DNA of 64,000 nucleotides, from the NCBI RefSeq assembly GCF_024704385.1, contig NZ_JAJDFX010000002.1:1240001-1304000 (forward strand). Direction: 5' to 3'. Below the pieces are notes generated by a model. That model had not been told where the DNA came from. It worked only from the letters and a program-made list of their open reading frames with translations, and ran no database searches. Source of the stretch: Cellulomonas sp. P24. GTDB lineage: Bacteria > Actinomycetota > Actinomycetes > Actinomycetales > Cellulomonadaceae. The stretch's first letter is position 1, and each line of letters opens with the position of its first letter. This document shows, in pieces, positions 43,149 through 53,300 of this stretch. Made by a program: the position numbers and the translations under genes.

Positions 43149-44378
43149 ATGACGTCCGACTACGAGTTCCTGACCGTCGACACGGTCGCCGACCACGTGC
43201 GCTCCGTACCCGCGCTCGCGCAGCGGATCGACCCCGACCACCTGGTGTCCGTGCGTGAGATCGGTGACGGGAACCTCAACCTGGTGTTCCTGCTGCACGA
43301 CGCCTCGGGTCGAGGTCTGATCCTCAAGCAGGCGCTCCCGTACGTGCGCATGACGGGCGAGGGCTGGCCGATGACACCGACCCGCGCGCGCTTCGAGGTC
43401 GACTCCCTGCGCGCGCACCACGCCCTGCTGCCCGAGCACGTCGTCGAGGTGTTCCACTACGACCCCGACCGGTTCATCATCGCGATGGAGGACCTGAGCG
43501 ACCACTGGGTGTGGCGAGCGGCGCTCAACGAGGGCCTCACCCACGACGGTGCCGCCGCGGCGATGGGCCGGTACGTCGGTGCGGTCGCGTTCGGCACCTC
43601 GGCGCTGACGCTGGAGCGCACCGCCCTCGCGCAGGCGGTCGCTGCGGCCGTGAACCCGGAGCTGTGCCTCATCACCGAGGACCTCGTCTTCTCCGAGCCG
43701 AGCGTGGACGCCGGACGCAACAGCGTGCTCGAGCAGAACAAGCCCGACGCCGACGACCTCGCAGCTGACGAGGAGTTCGTCACCGCGATGGGCCGCGCCA
43801 AGTGGCTGTTCATGACCAAGAGCGAGGCGCTCATCCACGGGGATCTGCACACCGGCTCAGTCATGGTGCACGCACCCGAGGGCAGCACCACGTGCGACAG
43901 CGTCAAGGCGTTCGACTCCGAGTTCGCGTTCTACGGACCGGTGGCGTTCGACCTCGGCGCCCTGTGGGCCAACTACGTGATCGCCGCCGCCCGCGCCTAC
44001 GCACTCGGCAACGCGGCCCGCGCCATCTGGGCGCTAGGGATGATCCAGCAGACCTGGGACGGGTTCGAGTCCGAGTTCCGCACCCGCTGGGCCGATCGAC
44101 GCGACCCCCGGGTGTGGCGCGAGCCGTTCCTGGAGCAGCTGCTCGCCACCTGGAGCGAGGAGAGCCGTCTGTTCGCGGCGGCAGAGATGTCCCGGCGCAT
44201 CGTGGGCGCAGCCAAGACGAAGGACATCGAGACGCTGCCCGAGAACGTGCGTGAGGGGGCCGCACGCGGCGTCCTGCTCGCCGCCCGCAGATTCGTCCGG
44301 ATCCAGGGTGCTGACGGCACCCCGCCGTACCTTGCCGGCCTCGCCGCGGACACGCTGCGCGAGTCGCGGACATCCTGA
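43149..44378 (+). CDS. mtnK: MtnK-like sugar C1-kinase
   Basis: The 409-residue kinase matches 5-methylthioribose kinase: VREIGDGNLNLVFLLHD, ILKQALPYVRMTGEGWPMT, catalytic loop LIHGDLHTGSVM and the metal-binding VKAFDSEFAFYGPVAFDLG. MtnK phosphorylates O1 of methylthioribose; related enzymes accept 5-deoxyribose. It would feed the MtnA-like isomerase coded first in the same operon. ATG 43149 lies seven bases after GAGGAG in a leader identical to that of the ATPase gene. Confidence 0.9.
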   Translation: MTSDYEFLTVDTVADHVRSVPALAQRIDPDHLVSVREIGDGNLNLVFLLHDASGRGLILKQALPYVRMTGEGWPMTPTRARFEVDSLRAHHALLPEHVVEVFHYDPDRFIIAMEDLSDHWVWRAALNEGLTHDGAAAAMGRYVGAVAFGTSALTLERTALAQAVAAAVNPELCLITEDLVFSEPSVDAGRNSVLEQNKPDADDLAADEEFVTAMGRAKWLFMTKSEALIHGDLHTGSVMVHAPEGSTTCDSVKAFDSEFAFYGPVAFDLGALWANYVIAAARAYALGNAARAIWALGMIQQTWDGFESEFRTRWADRRDPRVWREPFLEQLLATWSEESRLFAAAEMSRRIVGAAKTKDIETLPENVREGAARGVLLAARRFVRIQGADGTPPYLAGLAADTLRESRTS

Positions 44379-44393
44379 CGGCCCGGACCGACG

Positions 44394-44816
44394 ATGCTCA
44401 AGACCATCGACCCACTTCTGGTCCCGGCGCTGCTCACCGCGCTCGCCGAGATGGGCCACGGTGACCTGCTCGCGGTCGTCGACCGCAACTTCCCCGCCCA
44501 CTCCTGCAGCCGCCGGGTGGTCGAGCTGCCCGGAGCAGACGCCACCCAGGTCCTGCATGCCGTGCTGACGCTCCTGCCGGTCGACGCGTACCAAGACCCT
44601 GCGGCGTGGCACATGCAGCAGGACGACGGCAACGACGGACCGGCCGCCTCCGGAGTGCGCACCGTCCTCGACGACGCGGAACGCCGGCCCGTGGGGTTCG
44701 CCGGTATCACCCGCCCGAACTTCTATGACGAGGCTCGGACCGCCTACTGCACGGTCCGTACGGGCGACGACCGACCGTACGCGTGCTTCCTGGTCGCCAA
44801 GGGCGTCGTGTCATAA
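44394..44816 (+). CDS. RbsD/FucU-family sugar mutarotase
   Basis: The 140-residue protein opens with the family signature LLTALAEMGHGDLLAVVDRN with catalytic His22, followed by FPAHSCSRRVVEL and near the end NFYDEARTAYCTVRTGD. RbsD/FucU proteins interconvert anomers or pyran and furan forms of a free sugar. That suits a kinase acting on the C1 hydroxyl of one anomer. Last gene of the plus operon, 15 bases after the kinase; no strong ribosome-binding site, so it may be coupled. Confidence 0.9.
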   Translation: MLKTIDPLLVPALLTALAEMGHGDLLAVVDRNFPAHSCSRRVVELPGADATQVLHAVLTLLPVDAYQDPAAWHMQQDDGNDGPAASGVRTVLDDAERRPVGFAGITRPNFYDEARTAYCTVRTGDDRPYACFLVAKGVVS

Positions 44817-44919
44817 GCACGCCGCGTCCATCAAAGCGTGGGAGCTTCATGCTGCGCCACCTACCGGGATTGGCCACGCGTAGGGAGGTCAACCACTTCG
44901 CCGAACTGGCCGCTTGGCG

Positions 44920-45215
44920 CCGCTGAGTCCGCCCAGAACCACGCAGGTTCGCCCCGGCCCACCACCGACGTCTGCCCACATTGACAAGAGAGACCCTCCC
45001 TCCCCGAAGGGAGAAAGGGCCTCTGACCTGCTGTCCTACTAGTAGCGGGGGGATCATCCAGCTCTGCGACTGCGATCTTCGGTGTCGAGCATCACCGCAG
45101 GTCAGCGGCCCGTGCATAGGCATCTGCACACCCCTCGCGTTCGTCACCAGATGATCGAAGCACACGGCTCGGACACGGTGCGATCGTCGATCGCTTGGTC
45201 CGCGTCCCCATGCTC
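44920..45215. repeat. Copy B of a dispersed non-coding repeat (full length)
   Basis: This copy joins both halves: 44928-45043 aligns with copy A at 28.6 kb, including the CTCCCCGAAGGGAG hairpin (minus strand CTCCC-TTCG-GGGAG), and 45020-45210 aligns with copy C at 21.1 kb. No convincing gene lies in it. The three copies flank accessory genes. Origin unknown; see findings. Confidence 0.62.
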
Positions 45216-45341
45216 CACCAGACACCGGGCGGACCGGACTATGGGGCGGGGGACCAAGCTCACCGTTCCGTCACCTGCAGGCTCGGCCTGTGGGACACGT
45301 GGATTCGTAGTCCCGCGGGCGTGCGCGGTGAACCCGCCAGC

Positions 45342-45474
45342 CTCTGCTGGGTCCACTGGCACAGCATCCAGCGCCCGCACGGCCACCTCGGCGACGTCCA
45401 CCACCGAGTACGAAGAGACGTTCTACGCCACCCGCGGCCCCCGACCAGACCCTGGCCGCACTCCCACAGCCTGA
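45342..45474 (+). pseudogene. IS3-family transposase C-terminal remnant
   Basis: One frame reads CWVHWHSIQRPHGHLGDV and, after a frameshift, another reads TEYEETFYATRGPRPDPG before a TGA at 45472. Together these match the C-terminus of IS3-family OrfB proteins (WxxWYNxxRPHxxLG...P-x-EYE). The rest of the transposase is gone, so it is a relic of an earlier insertion. Confidence 0.6.
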
Positions 45475-45568
45475 GCCGCCCATCAGACCCTTGGCGATTC
45501 ACCCGTGAGGCCCTGACTCCAGGCCGCTCCACCCCGCGCTTCGCCCGATCACCATACGCGGGCCACTG

Positions 45569-47996
45569 TCAAAGGGCGCGGCGTGGGATGAACGGGATCA
45601 CGGTGTAAGCGTCGGGTTCGTCGGTTGCGGCATGGTGGTCGGTCAGCCAGGCCAGGAGCTCGGCGGCCGGTTGCGGGGACAGGTACAAGAACCCCTGGGC
45701 TTCGTGCACGCCGATCGACATGAGCAGGTCGCGTTGCTCGGGGCGCTCGACGCCTTCGGCGATCGCGCGTAGTCCCATGCGCGTCACCATGGTGGAGATG
45801 CCCTCGGTGACGGCGCGATCCTCGACGTTCGTCGTGGACCCGGAAATGAACGACTTGTCGATCTTGACGATCTGCACAGGCAAGGAACGCAACGTCGTCA
45901 ACGACGCGTACCCCGTCCCGAAGTCATCGATCGCGATCTGCACCCCGCTCGCCGACAACCCCCTCAACCGGCCGATCGCCGCCGGTGAGCTGATCACCAC
46001 GGTCTCGGTGAACTCCAGCACGAGCCGGTCCGCCGGCCAGTCGAACTCCCGCAAACACTCCGCGACCGCGATTGTGAACGCATCGTCGTCGAGCTGCAGC
46101 GCCGAGACGTTCACATGCACCGACAACCCCGGCCCCGGGAGAGAGTCCCGCCACCGGGCAACATCCGCCACCGCCTGACGCAGAACCGCCGCACCGATCG
46201 ACCCGATCGCACCGATCCGCTCAGCAACCCCGATGAACTCATCCGGCGCCAATAGCCCCCGCTCGGGATGCTGCCAGCGCACCAACGCCTCCACCGCCGC
46301 ACACCGCCCGTCGTCGAGCGTCACCACCGGCTGGTAGTGCACGACGAGCTGACCGTTGGCGGCCGCCGTCGCCAGGTCGCGCTCGAACGCCACCCGAGTC
46401 GGGTCCCCGCGGAGCAGCCCAGCCTCGAACACCTGCACCCGGGCCTTGCCCTGCGCCTTGGCCGAGTACATCGCCACATCCGCCCGGTGCACCAACGTTT
46501 CCGCGTCATCACCCCCCACCACCGACGCGACCCCCACGCTCGCCCCCACGTGCACCACCGCATCCTCCAGGGCCGCCGGCGCGGACACCGCCTCCACGAC
46601 GCGCTGGGCAATTTCCGCGGAAGCGGCCTCGCCGGTGCGGCGCAGCAGCACCGCGAACTCATCACCACCGATCCGCGCACACAGGTCACTCGGACGCGTC
46701 ACCTCACGCAACCGCGCCGCGACGACTTGCAGCAGCTCATCACCCGCGTGGTGCCCGTACGCGTCGTTGACATACTTGAAGTCGTCCAGGTCCACGAACA
46801 GGACCGTCGTCTCACGATCGGCCACTCCTTCCAGGTCCCGAGACAACGCCGCGTTGAACGCCGCCCGGTTCGCCAACCCCGTCAGGTTGTCCACCTCGGC
46901 AAGAACCGTCAGATCTCGATGCACCGCACTGTTCCGCAACGCCAACGTCACCTGATTCGCCAGGTTCTCCAACGCGGCCATGGCCTCGGGGGGGGACCCG
47001 CACCGGCGCCCCCACCAGCAACCACACCCGTCCAACCTGGTCGTGAACTTCCGGCAGCGGCACACAAGCCCACGCGCACACCAACCCAGCCGCCGCATCC
47101 AGCGCCGCGCGCCCGTCGATCGCGCCCTGGCACACTCCGTCCTCGTCCACCAGCGCCGACAGCATCTCCGCGGGCAGCACCTGCGGTGCGCGGGTGAACG
47201 CCTCCGTCACCCGTGCCACCCTGAGCTCCTCATGCTGGGCGACCGCCCTCATCACCCGCAGGCCGGGCGTGACCTCACAGATCCGGGTGATCGCGACCCA
47301 CGCGATCTCCCTGATCTCCCCGGAGTCCGTCGTGCCCAGCAGCTGGGACCCCACTGACCCGTGCACCTGCTCCAGTAGCGCGATGTACTCACGTCCACGC
47401 ACTGCCCCCGCCAGGTGCTGTCCCACGACGACCGTCAACACCATCGTCGGGAGCGACACGATCAACGGCGCGAGTGGCATGACCCCGAGGTGACCAGGCA
47501 CCACCATCCACAATGACATGGTCGTTGCCAACCCGGAGACGAACAACCCCACCCGCACCAGGCTGCGGCGCATCGACCCGTACTGGGACCGGAACCACAA
47601 CGCCGCAAACACCAACGGGAGCACCGCTCCCATCTCCGCGCTGGTCAAGGACAGGCCCACGATCCCCAACGTGTCGACCACGTCCATCACCACCGTCGCG
47701 CGCCGGGTCCGGTACCCCGACGTCCAGGACACCCCGAGCACCACGCTGCTCACCGCTGCGATGACCCACAGCACCCCGCGACTGCTGCCAAGAGACAGGG
47801 GCGCTGTCAGGACGAGGGACACCACGACCAAGACCGCGAACAACCATCGCGTCCTGTCGACGATGCCGACCGGCGGGCGAGCCCACCCTGGCAGCCGGGC
47901 CGCCAACCTCGACCTGCGGGTCCGTATGGGGCCCGCATGCTCACCCAGCACGGTGCCCCGCACACCGGTCGTACGACTCCCCGACACGACGACCAC
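45569..47996 (-). pseudogene. Membrane GAF-GGDEF-EAL c-di-GMP enzyme, frameshifted at a C8 tract
   Basis: Two frames make one protein. Upstream frame (47996 to about 46985): six or seven membrane spans, then a GAF-like domain ending VRVPP. Downstream frame (about 46990 to 45569): helix AALENLANQVTLALRNS, GGDEF domain with intact RIGGDEFAVLL, and EAL domain with VEALVRWQHPERG and DDFGTGYASL. They part at eight cytosines on the coding strand (GTC-C8-GAGG); seven would restore VPPEAMAAL. So one extra C breaks it: phase switch, recent mutation or sequencing error. GTG 47996 follows AAGGAG, just below a c-di-GMP riboswitch. Confidence 0.85.
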
Positions 47997-48009
47997 GACA
48001 ACTCTCCTT

Positions 48010-48082
48010 GTTCGGCGACCCGGCTGACCTCATGGGCCCCGTGGCTTTGCGTCCCCACCTCGCGGCGGGTTTGCTCTTTCGT
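48010..48082 (-). ncRNA. c-di-GMP-I (GEMM) riboswitch
   Basis: The minus strand carries the class I c-di-GMP aptamer core: GAGCAAACCC, a stem capped by a GNRA loop (CCGCC-GCGA-GGTGGGG), the invariant ACGCAAAGCC, a second stem-loop beginning ACGGGGCCC, then GTCAGCCGGGTCGCC closing the outer helix. All conserved blocks and their order match. The outer helix ends a few bases before the AAGGAG ribosome-binding site of the GGDEF-EAL gene, so ligand binding could control its translation. The remaining 280 bp to jetA hold no gene I can support. Confidence 0.9.
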
Positions 48083-48359
48083 CACTCAGATAGCCCATCG
48101 ACACAGCCCGGTCTCATGGTGAGCAGCGAAGCCCCACGACCCGTTCCGTACACCCTTTCGGCCCAACTGGGACAGCTGACGCTCCGGCTGCAAGGCCGGT
48201 GTGGCGGGAGGCCCCAGCAGACAGGGGGCGCCTGTGTGGCGCGCGATACGCAGTGCATCGCGCACACGACCTGACCGGGTTCGGATCACGCATGACTCCA
48301 CGTGAACGTCAGCGTCCGCCCGTAGGCTCCGGTAGGAATAGGGGGCGGGGAGGCGGGCT

Positions 48360-49787
48360 GTGGACTACGAGAGCATCGAGCGGCTACGGGACAAGCACCC
48401 GTCGTGGCGCCTGCTGCGCGCGGTCAACGCGCCGCTCGCGCTCGCATTTCTCGGTCGGTTCTTCGTCGAGGACAACCGCGGCGCCGCCTCCGCGGCGGCC
48501 CTCGCGTCCGCGCTCGATGACGAGTTGTACGCGCTCAACGCGACTGATCCCGACCTGCCTCGCTACCCGCGCTCGGCGCCGGAGTACCTCAGCGACTGGT
48601 CGGCCAACGATTCCGGCTGGTTGCGGCGCTTCTACCCGCTGGGTTCCGACGAGGTCCACTATGACGCGACGCCGGCCTTCGAGCGCGCCTACGCGTGGGT
48701 GAGCGGGCTGGCGATCAGGCCTTTCATTGGGACCGAGTCGCGCCTGCACACGGTCGTGGACTTGCTTCGCCAGATCGTCCACGGGGTGGAGACGGATCCC
48801 GATACCCGTCTCGCCGAGCTCCATCGTCGCCGGCAGGAGATCGACCGGCAGATCGCTGAGGTTGAGGCGGGGACAGTCACGGTGCTCGACCCGACAGCTG
48901 TCCGTGAGCGCTACCAGCAGCTGGCTGGCACTGCGCGCGAGCTGCTGTCGGACTTCCGTGAGGTGGAGGAGAACTTTCGTTCCCTCGACCGGGCGGCGCG
49001 CGAGCGGATCGCGTCCTGGGAAGGGAGCAAGGGTGAGCTTCTCGCTGAGCTCGTCGGGAGTCGTTCGGACATCAACGGCTCCGACCAGGGGCGCAGTTTC
49101 CAGGCGTTCTATGACTTCCTGCTCTCGCAGGCCCGTCAGGATGAGCTGACCGAGTTGCTGGCCCGGGTGCTGGCCCTCGAGGAGGTGGACGGCGATCGTC
49201 GTCTTCGCACGATTCACCATGACTGGTCTGCGGCGGCGGAGCGGACCCAGCAGACGGTGCGACAGATCTCCGAGCAGCTCCGACGCTTTCTCGACGATCA
49301 AGCGTGGCTGGAGAACCGCCGTGTGCTGGACCTGATCAAGTCGGTGGAGGCCGCGGCGCTGACGTGCCGGCAGGCGCCGCCATCGGTCGGTCTGGAGGTG
49401 GACGAGCCCGGGATCGCCATTGCGTTGCCGTTCGAACGTCCGCTGTACGACACCAGTCCCGCCTCGCGGGTGGACAGCTTGCTCGCCCCGGGCGCCGGTG
49501 AGTCTGTGAACGTCGCGGCGCTGCTCGACCAGCGGTTCGTCGACCAGGTCAGGTTGGCCGCGCAGGTCCGATCGGTGCTGCCCGCGCGCGGCCATGCGTT
49601 GCTGAGCGACATCGTCGCCCTGTTCCCGGTCGAGCAGGGTGTGGCTGAGGTCCTCGGCTACCTCACTCTCGCCGATGAGGACATCGCCGTCACGATGGAC
49701 GAGGGCGAGGAGACTCTCATCGACTACACCGTTGAGGATGAGCGGCGACGGGTCCGGCTGCCCCAGGTGATCGTGACACGGCGATGA
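48360..49787 (+). CDS. jetA: Wadjet defence protein JetA (DUF3375)
   Basis: The 475-residue protein has the DUF3375 beginning (IERLRDKHPSWRLLRAVNAP, FLGRFFVEDN) and a coiled, Glu/Arg-rich middle (residues about 150-215). JetA is the kleisin-like subunit (MukF counterpart) that bridges JetC heads. The GTG start at 48360 lies after GGGGAGG. It overlaps jetB by four bases. With the next three genes it makes a complete type I Wadjet system, which recognises and cuts small circular DNA such as plasmids. Confidence 0.93.
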   Translation: MDYESIERLRDKHPSWRLLRAVNAPLALAFLGRFFVEDNRGAASAAALASALDDELYALNATDPDLPRYPRSAPEYLSDWSANDSGWLRRFYPLGSDEVHYDATPAFERAYAWVSGLAIRPFIGTESRLHTVVDLLRQIVHGVETDPDTRLAELHRRRQEIDRQIAEVEAGTVTVLDPTAVRERYQQLAGTARELLSDFREVEENFRSLDRAARERIASWEGSKGELLAELVGSRSDINGSDQGRSFQAFYDFLLSQARQDELTELLARVLALEEVDGDRRLRTIHHDWSAAAERTQQTVRQISEQLRRFLDDQAWLENRRVLDLIKSVEAAALTCRQAPPSVGLEVDEPGIAIALPFERPLYDTSPASRVDSLLAPGAGESVNVAALLDQRFVDQVRLAAQVRSVLPARGHALLSDIVALFPVEQGVAEVLGYLTLADEDIAVTMDEGEETLIDYTVEDERRRVRLPQVIVTRR

Positions 49788-50374
49788 GGACACCTGAGGA
49801 GCACGCTGTGGCGGCGACCATCATCGCGTTGATGCGCGGGGTCGTGTATCGCGAGAGCGATGAGGAGATCTGGTCGACCCTCGGGCGACACGGTGCGCCT
49901 GTGCGCGATCACTTCTCCACTCTCGGCGTCGACGTGGTCGTCGATGAGACCGAGGGCTACGCGTTCTTGCGAAGCCACGAGGAGGACCCTGACGACGAGC
50001 CGCTGCCTCGGCTCGTCCGGCGTCGGAGCCTGACGTACAACGTGAGCCTGCTTCTGGTCCTGCTTCGCAAGCGTCTCCTGGAGTTCGAGACCAGCGCGGC
50101 TGAGGGCAAGCTTGTGCTCAGCCGGGATCAGCTCGTCGACATGCTCCAGCTGTTCCTCGCAGAGTCCACCAACGAAGCTCGGGTCATCGACCAGGTGGAC
50201 TCAACGATCAAGAAGGCTGCCGAGCTTGGTTTCCTGCGTCAACTGCGCGGTCAACCCGACCTGTGGGAGGTGCGTCGCATCCTCAAGGCCTACGTGGATG
50301 CCCAGACCCTGTCGGGTTTCTCGGGCAAGCTGGCCGAGTACGCGCGGACGTCGTCTGGAGACAGTAATGAGTGA
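49784..50374 (+). CDS. jetB: Wadjet defence protein JetB (DUF4194)
   Basis: The 196-residue protein matches DUF4194: an N-terminal winged-helix-like part (ATIIALMRGVVYRESDEEIW, DETEGYAFLRSHE), the LVRRRSLTYNVSLLLVLLRK helix and a C-terminal VRRILKAYVDAQTL. JetB is the KITE subunit (MukE counterpart) binding JetA. It overlaps jetA by four bases and jetC by eight. Confidence 0.93.
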   Translation: MRTPEEHAVAATIIALMRGVVYRESDEEIWSTLGRHGAPVRDHFSTLGVDVVVDETEGYAFLRSHEEDPDDEPLPRLVRRRSLTYNVSLLLVLLRKRLLEFETSAAEGKLVLSRDQLVDMLQLFLAESTNEARVIDQVDSTIKKAAELGFLRQLRGQPDLWEVRRILKAYVDAQTLSGFSGKLAEYARTSSGDSNE

Positions 50375-53300
50375 CGGCCTGTTCTCCCCCGCTGTGCTCG
50401 GCACGGGCCGTTCGGCTGGGTACCGGTTGCACAACCTGGAGGTCTTCAACTGGGGGACGTTTGACAAGCGGGTTTGGCGGCTGACGACAGCCGGCCAGAC
50501 TTCCCTGCTCACAGGGGACATCGGCAGCGGCAAGTCCACGCTGGTCGACGCGTTGACGACGTTGCTGCTGCCTGCCAACAAGATCTCCTACAACAAGGCC
50601 GCCGGAGCTGAGGCCAAGGAGCGAACCCTGCGTTCCTACGTTGAGGGCCACTACAAGTCGGAGCGGATCGAGGCCTCCGGCATGATGCGTCCGATCGGGC
50701 TGCGCGACCACCGGTCGTACTCGGTTGTCCTCGGCGTGTTCACCAACGAGGGCTTCGACGAGACGGTCTCACTCGCCCAGGTGTTTCACCAGAAGGACAA
50801 GGCCGGTCAGCCGGACCGGTTCTTCGTCACGTCCACCAAGATGTTGTCGATCGAGGCCGATTTCACCGCCTTCGGTGAGGATCTGAAGGACCTCAAGCGC
50901 CGGCTTCGCGCCTCCGGCGCTGAGCTTCACGACGTGTTCCCCGACTACTCGCGTCAGGCGAGACGGCTGTTGGGGATCCGTTCCGAGCAGGCCATGGAAC
51001 TGTTCCACCAGACCGTCTCGATGAAGTCGGTGGGCAATCTCAACGAGTTCGTCCGCCAGCACATGCTCGAACCGGTCGACGCCTCGGCGAAGGTGCAGGG
51101 CATCGTCGCCCACTTCGAGGACCTGACCAAGGCGCACGAGGCGGTCCGCCGGGCCCGCGACCAGCTCGCAGCCCTGGCACCGCTGGTCGCGACGAGCGAA
51201 CGGTACGACGACGCATACGCGCGCCGCGCCGACGCTGAGCGCCAACGGGACGCGGTTCGGTTGTTCTTCGCCGAGCTGCGATCGGAGTTGCTCGACGCCG
51301 AGATCCAGGCCACCAGCACTGAGCGCGACGCCCGGTCGGACGAAGCCGAACAGACCGAGCTGGACCGAGCCGCCGCGGCCGTGGTCCGTGAAGGGTTGGT
51401 GGCCGAGCGCGCCGGGGTCGGCGGTGACCGCGTCGCAGCCCTCGAGCGCAAGGCGGCGATGGACCGAGAGGTCGCCCAGAAGCGACGCGAGCGGCGTGCG
51501 AGGTTCGATGATCGCCTCGTCGCGGCCCGGATCGAGCCTGTGGCGGACGAGGTCGGGTTCGCCCGCCTTCCCGCCCTGGTCCAGTCACATACTCAGGTGC
51601 TGACCGGTGAGCTCGCGACCGTGGGCGGCACGATCACTGAGTTTGCCGCTCGCCACGGCGAGCTGTTCCGACTGGGTACGGAGACGCTCATCGAGCTGGA
51701 CAGCCACAAGAGCCGGACGAGCAACGTGCCGGCGAGTCAGCTCGACGTGCGCGCCCAGCTCTGCCAGGACCTCGGGTTGGACGAGGCGGAGCTTCCGTTC
51801 GCCGGGGAGCTGTTGGACCTCGCAGAGGCGCACACGGAGTGGCGTGGGGCGGCCGAGCGGGTGCTCCGCGGCTTCGCGCTCTCGCTCCTGGTTCCGCCCG
51901 AGCTCTACGCCGAGGTGGCGCGCTGGGTCGATGGGCGCCGGCTGACCCATCGCCGCCACGATGGCACCCGCGCCGGTAGCAGGTTGGTGTATGAGCGAGT
52001 GAGCGCGCGACGGGTGCCGCTGCGTCACCAGTCGGACGGCGGCGGTCTCCAGCTTGTCGACTGCATGCAGATCAAGGAGGGGCGCTTCGCCGACTACCTG
52101 CGCGACGAGCTGCTCCGCAGAGCAGACCACCGGTGCGTCGACTCGGTCGAGCAGTTCGCTAACGAGCAGCGGGCGGTGACCCGTCAGGGCCAGGTGAAGG
52201 CCGGGGACCGGCATGAGAAGGACGACCGGTCTCGGGTCGACGACCCTCGCAACTGGACGCTCGGCTGGGTCAACGAACGCAAGGTGGCTGCTCTCACCGT
52301 TGAGTTGGCCAGCCAGCAGCGTGAACTCGACGCCGTGGCTAAGCAGCTCGCCGATGCACAGGAGCTCCAGCGGGACCTGAACGACCGCAAGGTGGCGCTG
52401 GCGCAGCTCGCCGAGTACACCTCGTGGGAGGAGGTGGACTGGCAGGAGGCCGAGGCTCAGGCGTCACTCGCCGACGCCGAACGCGAGCGACTGGTCGCGG
52501 GGTCGTCCGCGCTGCGGGAGCTGGAGCGGCGGCTGGCGGAGAATGCCCAGCAGGCCAAGGACCTCGACGGTCGTCTGAAGCACCTGACTCTGGACATCGG
52601 CAACCTCGACGGGACGATCAGGCGCGCCAAGGCCGAGAATGACGAGGTTCGGCGCCTCATCGCGTCCCACTCAGGGCAAGCCCTGTCTGTCGCGCGCGCC
52701 TCCTACCCGGACCTGGAGGTCCGACTCAAGGACAGGCTGCCCAGGACTGCGGCGACTTGTGCGCCTGCGTCGGACGGGCTGACCGACGAGCTCCAGAGCG
52801 GCATCGACAGGACCAGTCGGGAGCTGGGTGGCTACAGCCAGAGCCTGCTGCAGTACATGAACGACGTGCGTCGCCGTTGGCCGGAGGCGACGACGGAGAT
52901 GGACGCCAGCGTCGAGGCGCGGGGCGAGTTTCGTGCGTTCCACGACCGCGTGGCGACCGACGACCTGCCTCGGTTCGAGTCGGAGTTCAAGCGTCAGCTG
53001 AACACGAACGCGATCCGCGAGCTGGCTGCGTTCACGAACTGGCTCAGCCGCCAGTCGCAGGAGATCGGGGCCCGCGTCGGCAAGATCAACGACGCTCTTG
53101 GCGCGATCGACTACAGCCCCGGCCGGTACATCACGCTGCTGGCCGAACGCACGCCGAACCGTGAGGTTCAGGACTTCCGCTCGGAGCTGCGCGCCGTTAC
53201 CGACGACGCGCTCACCCCCGACGACGACCAGTACTCCGAGCAGCGGTTCGCCGACGTCCAGCGGATCATCGAGCGCTTCCGCGGCCGCGACGGCCACGCC

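Noticed and set aside
42189-43850. Long open frame of 553 codons on the minus strand opposite the permease and kinase
   Set aside because: Composition is low-complexity His/Asp/Arg/Gly typical of antisense frames in high-GC genes; the plus-strand proteins are clearly real.
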